Source of the DNA: Mycobacterium sp. | GTDB lineage: Bacteria; Actinomycetota; Actinomycetes; Mycobacteriales; Mycobacteriaceae | Assembly: GCA_023264755.1 (NCBI GenBank) | Contig: JAHFVB010000097.1 | Coordinates: 1 to 11,515, forward strand | Length of the DNA stretch: 11,515 bases | Direction: 5' to 3' | Shown here: piece after piece, positions 5,938 through 11,515 of the stretch | Layout: each line of letters begins with the position of its first letter | Position numbering within the stretch: the stretch's first letter is position 1 | Made by a program: the position numbers and the translations under genes | The notes under the pieces: model-generated | Seen by the model: only the letters and a program-made list of their open reading frames with translations | Told to the model about the DNA's origin: nothing | Database searches by the model: none

Positions 5938-6006
5938 ATGCACAATGCTTGTCAACGCATTGGGCGAGGCGGGGCGCCACCATCACCGGAGGAGGCAGGG
6001 CAATAG
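5938..6006 (+). CDS. Possible 22-codon leader ORF overlapping the GH2 start region
   Basis: ATG 5938 opens a small frame, MHNACQRIGRGGAPPSPEEAGQ in two halves (11+11 residues), ending at TAG 6004-6006. The frame contains the strong GGAGGAGG (5988-5995) that otherwise has no obvious start codon to serve. Its stop overlaps an in-frame ATA (6003-6005) of the GH2 gene. It may couple translation into GH2. It is short, with no recognised homologue and only a weak GGGA before its ATG, so it may be chance. Confidence 0.25.
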   Translation: MHNACQRIGRGGAPPSPEEAGQ

Positions 6007-8783
6007 CGACTGCGCTGCGCCGAACCCTCGGCTGGGGCACCGCCGCCACGCTCGTCATCGTGCTGGGCATATGTGCCGGAGACCTGCCCCGATTCGCCCG
6101 ACCCGAACGTCCCGCGGCCCAAGTCGTGCTGTCGAGCGGCTGGACGCTGGCCTCGTCCCGGGACGTCCCGGCCGACGGTGCGACGGTCTCCACACCGCAC
6201 TACCGGGATTCGGACTGGCATCACGTGCGCGCGATGCCGGCCACGGTATTGGAGGCGCTTCGGGCCGACGGCACGTTCCCCAATCCCTACTACGGCACCA
6301 ACCTGCTCGACGGCGTCCCGCAGGACCTGTATCTGCAGGACTGGTGGTATCGCACGACGTTCGCAGCGCCCGTCGGCCACAGCACCTACCGACTGGACTT
6401 TCCCGGCATCAACTACCGAGCCGAAGTGTGGCTCAACGGCCACCTCGTCGCCGGGCCCGAACAGGTCGTCGGCATGTACGTCGATCACGAACTCGACGTC
6501 ACGCCATGGATCAAGCCTGGGCGGCCCAACGTGCTCGCGGTGAAGGTCACGCCAGAACGATCGCTACAGGACATCAACGGCGTCGAACTGGCCGACAGCT
6601 GGTTCGACTGGATCAACTGGAATTACCTCGGATACCAAGGCCCCGGAAAGAACCCCGCCAACGGCAACTCCTTCGTCCCCGATCGCAACGCGGGCATCTG
6701 GAAGCCGGTGTACCTGCGGATGACGGGCGTCGTGGCGATCGGCGCCTCCGCGGTCAACACCCAGCTGCCGTTGCCGAACACCAACAGCGCTGCGCTGACC
6801 ATCCGCAGCCAGCTCCGCAACTTCTCGCCGCGACGGGAGCGCGGGCTGCTGCGGGCCACGATTACGCGCCAGGGCAAGCCCACGGTTCAGGTGGAGCAGG
6901 CGGTCACGCTCGGACCAGGCGAGCAACGCGAGGTCAGCTTCACCCCAAGCGAATTCAGCGCACTGACCCTGGACCGCCCGGACCTGTGGTGGCCGTACAC
7001 CATGGGCAAACCCAATCTCTACGACCTGCATTTGGAGTTCGTCCAGTTCGACCAGGCCACCGACTACACCAGGCTGCGCTTCGGCGTCCGCACCGTCACG
7101 CAGGGCCGCGACGACGACGAACGCTTCCCCGAACTGGGCCAGGGCGGAAGTTTCTACCTGCAGGTCAACGGACGCAACTTCCTGGTGCGTGGCGCGACGT
7201 ACACCCCCGACCTGCTGTTCAGATACGACCCCGACCGGGACGCCGCCATCCTCGCGTACGTCAGAGATCTCGGGCTCAACATGATCCGGTTGGAATCGAA
7301 GATCCCGGCCAAGGAATTCGTTGAGCAAGCCGACGAGTTGGGCATCCCGCTGATGGTCGGCTGGATGTGCTGCAACCAGTGGGAGAAGTGGCCGCAGTGG
7401 GGTGACGAGGACATGCGGGTGGCCCAGGAGAGCCTGCGATCGCAACTGGAACTGCTGCGCTCACATGCCTCGGCCTTCATCTGGGCCAACGCCAGCGACG
7501 GCCACCCGCCACCGCCGGTGCTGGAGAAGTACCGCGCCATCCTGCGCGACCTGCATTGGCAAAACGCGGTGGTCGACACCGTGTCGTCCTACGCCGGCAC
7601 CGCCGACGGGCAACGGGTGTGGGACGGCATCCAGATGGCCGGGCCCTATACCTGGCGGCCGCCGTCGTACTGGTTCTCCGGTCGCTATCGCGCAGCTCGA
7701 GGCGCCTCGGCCGAGCAGGGCGACAACGAACACATCCCGCCCTATGCGAGCCTCACCAAGTTCATCCCGCCCGACAAGCTGTGGCCCATCAACGACACCT
7801 GGTCCTTCCACGCCGGATCGAATACCGGCAATGCCGCGTTGACGAGCATTCAGCGCGTGATCAATCGGCGCTACGGCCGGTCCAGCGGGGCCGAGGAGTT
7901 CACCCGCAAGGCGCAGCTCGCGCACTACGAGTCGACCAGGGCACAGTTCGAATCCTTCGCCGCACTCGGTTGGGCCGGCCACAAGATGTCGATCTACTGG
8001 ATGCTCAACAGCCATTGGCCATCGTTCTTCGGCAACATCTTCGACTACTACCTCCGGCCCGGAGGGGCGTACTACGGCGCGAAGAAGGGGCTGCGTCCGT
8101 TGTCGGCGGTGTTCGACTCGTACGGCACCGGCGACGGTGCGGTGGCGAAGGTCAGCGTCGTCAACCAAAGCCCGAACGAGGCCGCCAACGTGCGCGTGCG
8201 GGTGCGCGTCTACGACCTGCAGGGCAACGTGCGAGACGACCGCACGTCCGACCCCGTCACCGTGGCCTCCGGCGACGCGGCCCAGGCGCTGAGCCTGCCT
8301 CGAGAGGCGCGCGACTCGCGCGTGTTCTTCGTCAGGTGCGAGCTGGTGGACCAGACGGGCCAGGTAGTCGACGAGAACGTGTACTGGCAATCGCAGCTCA
8401 ACGACGACGTGGGCGACCCGAACGACGACTTCGCCTTCGACGCCAATCAGGCCGTTTGGGCGGACATGACGTCGCTGAACTACCTCACCCGCGTACCCTT
8501 GGGCGTCACTGCCGAGCGAACGACGAACGGCGCGGGACAGCAGGTGGTCACCGTTAAGCTTCACAACGGCACGCGCCGGATTGCGTTCTTCGAACGGGCC
8601 GAGCTCACCCCGACCCGGGATGGAGACGAAATCCTGCCCATCGAGTACGACGACAACTACGTGACGGTCTTCCCAGGTGAGACCGTCACGGTGCGAGGGT
8701 TGGTGCCCAACCCGTACGCCGACGCGAACTGGGTGCGGGTCACCGGATACAACACCCCACCCGTCGTCGTGCCGGTCGCGTGA
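5949..8783 (+). CDS. Membrane-anchored GH2 glycoside hydrolase, exo-beta-D-glucosaminidase (CsxA) type
   Basis: 944 residues from TTG 5949. Domains in order: basic N-terminus and one hydrophobic segment (~29-44, signal anchor or uncleaved signal); sugar-binding jelly roll (~55-230) with WWYRTTF and NYRAEVWLNG; Ig-like domain; TIM barrel from ~400; further Ig-like domains; and a C-terminal Ig_GlcNase-like domain (~860-930) with AFFERAEL and YDDNYVTVFPGE. Catalytic candidates are acid Asp517 in NASDGHPPP and nucleophile Glu589 in SAEQGDNEHIPP. They are 72 residues apart, the same spacing as Asp469/Glu541 of the Amycolatopsis exo-glucosaminidase CsxA as I recall it, and Asp rather than Glu as the acid marks that subfamily. 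It probably acts outside the membrane on an amino-sugar-containing glycan; the substrate is unknown. Start uncertain: TTG 5949 has no Shine-Dalgarno, while GGAGGAGG lies 7 bases before an ATA (codon 19). Lipobox absent (LGIC, Ile before Cys). Confidence 0.88.
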   Translation: MSTHWARRGATITGGGRAIATALRRTLGWGTAATLVIVLGICAGDLPRFARPERPAAQVVLSSGWTLASSRDVPADGATVSTPHYRDSDWHHVRAMPATVLEALRADGTFPNPYYGTNLLDGVPQDLYLQDWWYRTTFAAPVGHSTYRLDFPGINYRAEVWLNGHLVAGPEQVVGMYVDHELDVTPWIKPGRPNVLAVKVTPERSLQDINGVELADSWFDWINWNYLGYQGPGKNPANGNSFVPDRNAGIWKPVYLRMTGVVAIGASAVNTQLPLPNTNSAALTIRSQLRNFSPRRERGLLRATITRQGKPTVQVEQAVTLGPGEQREVSFTPSEFSALTLDRPDLWWPYTMGKPNLYDLHLEFVQFDQATDYTRLRFGVRTVTQGRDDDERFPELGQGGSFYLQVNGRNFLVRGATYTPDLLFRYDPDRDAAILAYVRDLGLNMIRLESKIPAKEFVEQADELGIPLMVGWMCCNQWEKWPQWGDEDMRVAQESLRSQLELLRSHASAFIWANASDGHPPPPVLEKYRAILRDLHWQNAVVDTVSSYAGTADGQRVWDGIQMAGPYTWRPPSYWFSGRYRAARGASAEQGDNEHIPPYASLTKFIPPDKLWPINDTWSFHAGSNTGNAALTSIQRVINRRYGRSSGAEEFTRKAQLAHYESTRAQFESFAALGWAGHKMSIYWMLNSHWPSFFGNIFDYYLRPGGAYYGAKKGLRPLSAVFDSYGTGDGAVAKVSVVNQSPNEAANVRVRVRVYDLQGNVRDDRTSDPVTVASGDAAQALSLPREARDSRVFFVRCELVDQTGQVVDENVYWQSQLNDDVGDPNDDFAFDANQAVWADMTSLNYLTRVPLGVTAERTTNGAGQQVVTVKLHNGTRRIAFFERAELTPTRDGDEILPIEYDDNYVTVFPGETVTVRGLVPNPYADANWVRVTGYNTPPVVVPVA

Positions 8784-8793
8784 ATCGGACACG

Positions 8794-8859
8794 ATGCCAA
8801 GGCAGTCGAACTACGAGTTGAACGACGACATGAATGACGACATCGAAGGAGGACAGTGA
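8794..8859 (+). CDS. Possible 21-residue acidic small ORF upstream of the 74-aa gene
   Basis: ATG 8794 begins 10 bases after the GH2 stop and reads MPRQSNYELNDD then MNDDIEGGQ, ending at TGA 8857-8859. That stop shares its last base with the ATG of the next gene (TGATG). Its 3' end carries the AAGGAGG Shine-Dalgarno of that gene, so translation could be coupled. It is Asp/Asn-rich with no recognised family. Only position and overlap support it. Confidence 0.3.
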   Translation: MPRQSNYELNDDMNDDIEGGQ

Positions 8860-9083
8860 TGTCCGAGTCGAACGAACGAACCACTCTTGCCGAGGTATCG
8901 GAAGGCGTCGGCTGGAAGCGCCGGATCGACGAGCGCGTCGACATCTACGTGCGGCCGCCCTTCCGCGTCCGGGTGATCTGGCGCGGCGACGACGCGATCA
9001 GTGGGGGTTCCCGGTTTCAGGACGACGTCATGGAGTCCTACTCGCGTGACCTCGACACCGTGAAGGGCTGGCTCGCCCGCTAG
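8859..9083 (+). CDS. Small protein of unknown function, 74 residues
   Basis: The start is ATG 8859, with an excellent AAGGAGG six to seven bases upstream; GTG 8856 is a less likely start. I do not recognise the family. The protein is charged and soluble, with no membrane segment. It has a polar N-tail (MSESNERTTLAEV), a basic VGWKRRIDERVDIYVRPP stretch, a short hydrophobic strand FRVRVIWRG, and an acidic helix QDDVMESYSRDLDTVKGWL. The mix suggests a small alpha/beta protein. It follows the GH2 gene closely in the same direction and could be in its operon. Its TAG stop shares the palindrome CTAG with the stop of the convergent DedA gene. The strong ribosome site and intact frame argue that it is real. 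Confidence 0.7.
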   Translation: MSESNERTTLAEVSEGVGWKRRIDERVDIYVRPPFRVRVIWRGDDAISGGSRFQDDVMESYSRDLDTVKGWLAR

Positions 9084-9748
9084 TCACACGACGAATCGGC
9101 CGCCACCGGGCGGCGGGGGACCATCGCCCGGACGGCCGATACCGCGACCGGCGCCATCGACAGCACCGCGATCGCCACCACCATCCAGTCCAGGTGCGCG
9201 CTGACGAACGACACCCCACCCAGGTGATAGCCGACGATCGTCAGCCCGAGCGTCCACGCCACCGCACCGATGACGTCGTAGGCCAGGAACACCCGGTACC
9301 GCATGCCGGACGCCCCGGCGATCACGGGTGCGAAGGTGCGTACCACTCCGACGAAGTGCCCGATGACGATCGTCTTGCGGCCGTGGCGCTCGAAGAACTG
9401 GTGCGAGGACGTCAGGTAGTGCTTCTTGAACAGCCGCGCGTCCTCCTTCTTGAACAGCGCGGGGCCCAGCCGGCGACCGATGAAGTACCCGAGCTGACCA
9501 CCACCGATTGCGGCGATCGCGGCGCACGGCGCAAGCGTCCAAATCCCGACCGGCGCATCTGCCTGAGCCGCCAGCAGCCCCGCGGTGAAGAGCAGGGTGT
9601 CGCCGGGCAAGAAGGGGAACAGCAAGCCGGTTTCGATGAGCACGATGAGCATCACCCCTGGCAACACCGCCGAGCCGAACACCCCACCAGCGCCCAGCCA
9701 GTACATCGGGTCCATTACCGGAGGCAAGGCCAAGACGCTGGTGGTCAT
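9080..9748 (-). CDS. DedA-family (VTT/SNARE-associated domain) integral membrane protein
   Basis: 222 residues with several hydrophobic segments, including ~24-44, ~70-92, ~126-148, ~155-175 and ~185-205. DedA proteins are inner-membrane transporters or lipid scramblase-like proteins, linked to undecaprenyl phosphate recycling, membrane potential and cationic peptide tolerance. Signatures: acidic Glu39 in IETGLLFPFLPGD with Asp50, the GGGQLGYFIGRRLG loop (82-95), and FFERHGRKTIVI then VVRTFAPVIAG (135-145). Arg137 matches the second essential Arg of E. coli YqjA, but the first essential Arg (six residues earlier) is His131, and the usual Pro is Gly134. ATG 9748 has no Shine-Dalgarno; a TANNNT lies 8 bases upstream, suggesting a leaderless start. 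Divergent from cinA. Function beyond the family is not deducible. Confidence 0.88.
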   Translation of the reverse strand: MTTSVLALPPVMDPMYWLGAGGVFGSAVLPGVMLIVLIETGLLFPFLPGDTLLFTAGLLAAQADAPVGIWTLAPCAAIAAIGGGQLGYFIGRRLGPALFKKEDARLFKKHYLTSSHQFFERHGRKTIVIGHFVGVVRTFAPVIAGASGMRYRVFLAYDVIGAVAWTLGLTIVGYHLGGVSFVSAHLDWMVVAIAVLSMAPVAVSAVRAMVPRRPVAADSSCD

Positions 9749-9756
9749 GGCCGCTC

Positions 9757-9762
9757 AAGCTA
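9757..9762 (-). promoter_or_regulatory. Candidate -10 element for the DedA gene
   Basis: On the minus strand the hexamer reads TAGCTT, a TANNNT match exactly 8 bases before ATG 9748. The gene has no Shine-Dalgarno, so leaderless expression is plausible. Spacing equals that seen at the SDR and cinA genes. Confidence 0.4.
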
Positions 9763-9876
9763 GCTCGCTGACCTTGCGAGGTGGCAAACGGCGGGTGGAT
9801 CACTCGAGTTCGTGCCGGCCTCCTTGTCCAACTCGCCCGGGAAGCCGCACGCCGCCCGACCGCTGAGCCCGGGTCG

Positions 9877-9882
9877 TAATGT
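9877..9882 (+). promoter_or_regulatory. Candidate -10 element for cinA
   Basis: TAATGT is a TANNNT match whose end lies exactly 8 bases before GTG 9891. If it is the -10, the upstream ATG at 9879, which lies inside the hexamer, cannot be the start codon. Neither start has a Shine-Dalgarno. Confidence 0.4.
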
Positions 9883-9890
9883 CTTACCCC

Positions 9891-11237
9891 GTGAGTGTGC
9901 GCGCAGGCATCGTCGTCACCGGAACCGAAGTGCTGACCGGACGGGTCCAAGACGCCAACGGTCCGTGGCTGGCCGATCAGTTGCTCGAACTTGGAGTCGA
10001 GCTCGCTCACATCACCATCTGCGGCGATCGCCCCGAGGACATCGAGGCGCAGCTGCGCTTCCTGGCGGCCGACGGGGTCGACCTCATCGTCACCAGCGGC
10101 GGATTGGGCCCGACCGCCGACGACATGACCGTGGCGATCGTCGCCCGGTTCTGCGGCCGCGAGCTGGTCTTGGACCCGGAGCTCGAACAGACGATCGCGA
10201 ACATCCTCAAGAAGCTGATGGGCCGGCGCGAAGGCGTCGACTTCGAGGCCGTCATGGCCGCCAACCGCAAGCAAGCCATGGTGCCCGCGGGGGCCCAGAT
10301 ACTCAGTCCCGTCGGCACGGCGCCGGGGGTGGTGGTGCCGGGTACGGCGGGCAGGAGCGAAGCGACCGGGGGATTGGCTACGGCGGGCAGGAGCGAAGCG
10401 ACCGGGGGATTGGCTACGCCGACCGTCGTCGTGCTGCCAGGGCCGCCGCGCGAGCTCCAGCCCATGTGGCGCGTGGCGGTGCAGACTGCGGCCGTCCAGC
10501 AGGCGATCGCCGGTCGTACCGTCTACCGCCAGGACACGATCCGCATGTTCGGGCTGCCCGAATCCGGGTTGGCCGAAACGCTGCGCGAGGCCGAGCAGAG
10601 CGTGCCAGGGTTCGACCGGCTGGAGATCACGACGTGCCTGCGGCGCGGCGAGCTCGAGATCGTCACGCGCTACGAACCCGACGCCGCACCGGTCTACGAG
10701 CAGCTCGTCGGCGTGCTCCGCGCTCGCCACGGGCGTGAACTGTTCTCCACCGACGGGGCGCTCGTCGACGACCAGGTCGCCCACCTGCTGGCCGGCCGCA
10801 CCATCGCGACGGCGGAGTCGTGCACCGCGGGCATGGTGGCGGCCCGACTCACCGACCGCGCGGGCTCGTCGGCCTACGTCGCCGGTGGCGTCGTGTCCTA
10901 CTCCAACCAGGCCAAGATGGACCTGCTGGGAGTCGACGCCGAGCTGCTGGAGGCGCACGGCGCGGTGTCAGAGCCGGTGGCCGAGGCCATGGCCGCCGGC
11001 GCGCTGGAGCGCTTCGGTGCCGATACCGCGGTCGCCATCAGCGGCATCGCGGGTCCAGGTGGCGGAACCGCCGAAAAGCCGGTGGGCACGGTCTGTTTCA
11101 GCGTCAAACTCGCCGACGGTTACACCGATACCCGCACGCTACTGCTGCCCGGTGACCGCTCCGACGTCCGCGAACGCTCCACGACGGTCGTCATGCACAT
11201 GCTGCGCCGGGCGCTGACCGCCGCCGACGCTCACTGA
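9891..11237 (+). CDS. cinA: CinA-family protein (MoCF-like domain plus NMN deamidase-like domain) with a 24-residue in-frame repeat insertion
   Basis: 448 residues from GTG 9891 (ATG 9879 is in frame and would add four). The N-terminal COG1058 domain, resembling molybdopterin-binding MogA/MoeA, starts [18 protein letters not shown], with [13 protein letters not shown] and NRKQA. The C-terminal COG1546 domain hydrolyses nicotinamide mononucleotide to nicotinate mononucleotide in pyridine nucleotide salvage. It has AESCTAG (Glu309, Ser310), [19 protein letters not shown] and EKPVGTVCF. The arrangement and sequence match M. tuberculosis Rv1901 as I recall it (about 430 residues). The extra length is explained by two copies of [12 protein letters not shown] at residues 152-175, just before [10 protein letters not shown]. 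The frame is intact, so the protein is probably made. A kinase-like gene follows 4 bases after the stop, suggesting an operon. The divergent neighbour is DedA. Confidence 0.95.
   Translation: MSVRAGIVVTGTEVLTGRVQDANGPWLADQLLELGVELAHITICGDRPEDIEAQLRFLAADGVDLIVTSGGLGPTADDMTVAIVARFCGRELVLDPELEQTIANILKKLMGRREGVDFEAVMAANRKQAMVPAGAQILSPVGTAPGVVVPGTAGRSEATGGLATAGRSEATGGLATPTVVVLPGPPRELQPMWRVAVQTAAVQQAIAGRTVYRQDTIRMFGLPESGLAETLREAEQSVPGFDRLEITTCLRRGELEIVTRYEPDAAPVYEQLVGVLRARHGRELFSTDGALVDDQVAHLLAGRTIATAESCTAGMVAARLTDRAGSSAYVAGGVVSYSNQAKMDLLGVDAELLEAHGAVSEPVAEAMAAGALERFGADTAVAISGIAGPGGGTAEKPVGTVCFSVKLADGYTDTRTLLLPGDRSDVRERSTTVVMHMLRRALTAADAH
10343..10418 (+). repeat. Perfect 36-bp tandem repeat (2.1 copies) inside cinA
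   Basis: Unit 1 is 10343-10378 and unit 2 is 10379-10414, with no mismatch, followed by four bases of a third copy. Each unit begins TACGGCGGGCAGGAGCGAAG and ends GGGGGATTGGC. Each unit contains GCGAAGC (10357-10363 and 10393-10399), known as an unusually stable single-stranded DNA mini-hairpin. The period is a multiple of 3, so cinA stays open and gains 12 residues per unit. No other copy was seen in the window. Origin could be an interspersed repeat insertion followed by duplication. Confidence 0.95.
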
Positions 11238-11241
11238 GCGC

Positions 11242-11515
11242 ATGTCCTCCTCGTTCACCGACGCACAGCTCGACGCGATCCTCGACGAGTTTCCCGTGCT
11301 GACCGGACGAGAGCGCCGGCTCGAAGAACTGTCCGGCGGACTGACCAACCGCAACGTCAAGATCATCACGCCCACCGGCACCTACGTGGCGCGGTGCTCG
11401 GGCAATTCCTCGGGCCTGCTGGGTATCGACCGCGACCAGGAGCACTACAACTCCCGCGCCGCCGCCGAAGCCGGAGTCGGCGCCCCCGTGATCGACTACC
11501 GGCCCGACCTCGGCA
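11242..11515 (+). CDS. Choline/ethanolamine kinase or APH-type phosphotransferase (C-terminus cut by window edge)
   Basis: 91 residues are visible. The N-terminal lobe of the protein-kinase-like APH/choline kinase fold is recognisable: ELSGGLTNRNVKI (29-41), the nucleotide-loop strand pair with its S-GG-x-TN pattern, then TYVARCSGNSSGLLGIDRDQE (47-67), where Arg and the G-loop follow the YVLR-x-PG pattern of LicA-like choline kinases, and EHYNSRAAAEAGVGAPVI (67-84), the helix before the hinge. The catalytic loop (HGDLxxxN-like) and the Mg2+ Asp lie beyond the window. It starts at ATG 11242, four bases after the cinA stop, with only a weak GAGCG before it, so translational coupling is likely. 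Likely role: phosphorylation of a small alcohol or amine; substrate not known. Confidence 0.75.
   Translation, partial: MSSSFTDAQLDAILDEFPVLTGRERRLEELSGGLTNRNVKIITPTGTYVARCSGNSSGLLGIDRDQEHYNSRAAAEAGVGAPVIDYRPDLG

Noticed and set aside
6060..6080. Lipobox at the GH2 N-terminus (LGIC)
   Set aside because: The residue before Cys42 is Ile, where Gly, Ala or Ser is needed, so a signal anchor is more likely than a lipoprotein.
7461..8792. A 443-codon open frame antisense to the GH2 gene
   Set aside because: It is a GC-rich antisense shadow of a gene with clear GH2 motifs; it has no recognisable domain and no ribosome site.
10343..10418. CRISPR-like array
   Set aside because: The two units are directly adjacent with no spacers and lie in frame within cinA; there are no cas genes.
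9084..10958. A 624-codon open frame on the minus strand spanning DedA and most of cinA
   Set aside because: It is a frame shadow: composition is rich in Arg, His, Ala and Gly with no domain motif, and both DedA and CinA are certain genes in other frames.

Overview
The window is GC-rich actinobacterial DNA, most likely from a Mycolicibacterium- or Mycobacterium-type organism. The reasons are: two sites that match the mycobacterial KstR (cholesterol regulon) operator base for base, a CinA and a hydroxysteroid dehydrogenase-like SDR that resemble the M. tuberculosis proteins as I remember them, frequent GTG/TTG starts, and TANNNT hexamers placed for leaderless transcription. No rRNA, tRNA, insertion sequence, integrase or CRISPR array was seen. 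It reads as ordinary chromosome with some unusual details.

Layout. At the left edge, a nitronate monooxygenase-family flavoprotein (minus strand, cut by the window edge) diverges from a two-gene unit: a duplicated alpha/beta-barrel-like protein of unknown function, overlapping a Bfd-type [2Fe-2S] ferredoxin. A perfect KstR-type operator lies between them (913-926). A HAD-IB phosphatase-like gene converges on bfd and overlaps its 3' end. After a 354-base gap comes a partner-switching pair: a STAS anti-anti-sigma-like protein and an RsbW-like ATPase. A dihydrodipicolinate reductase/amine dehydrogenase-like gene (minus) converges on that pair. It is divergent from an SDR resembling 3-alpha,20-beta-hydroxysteroid dehydrogenase, and a second perfect KstR operator lies between the two (5033-5046).

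The right half starts with a nested palindrome, then a large membrane-anchored GH2 enzyme of the exo-beta-D-glucosaminidase type. Next is a 74-aa unknown protein, then a convergent DedA-family membrane protein. Divergent from DedA are cinA and, 4 bases after it, a choline kinase/aminoglycoside phosphotransferase-like gene cut by the right edge.

How it fits together. The three oxidoreductases flanking the KstR sites could belong to the steroid-catabolic regulon; this is inference from the operators. The STAS/ATPase pair could act on an anti-sigma/sigma system encoded elsewhere. The most unusual DNA feature is a perfect 36-bp tandem duplication placed in frame inside cinA. Each unit carries the GCGAAGC mini-hairpin sequence, and together the units add 24 residues just before the conserved LPGPPRE segment.
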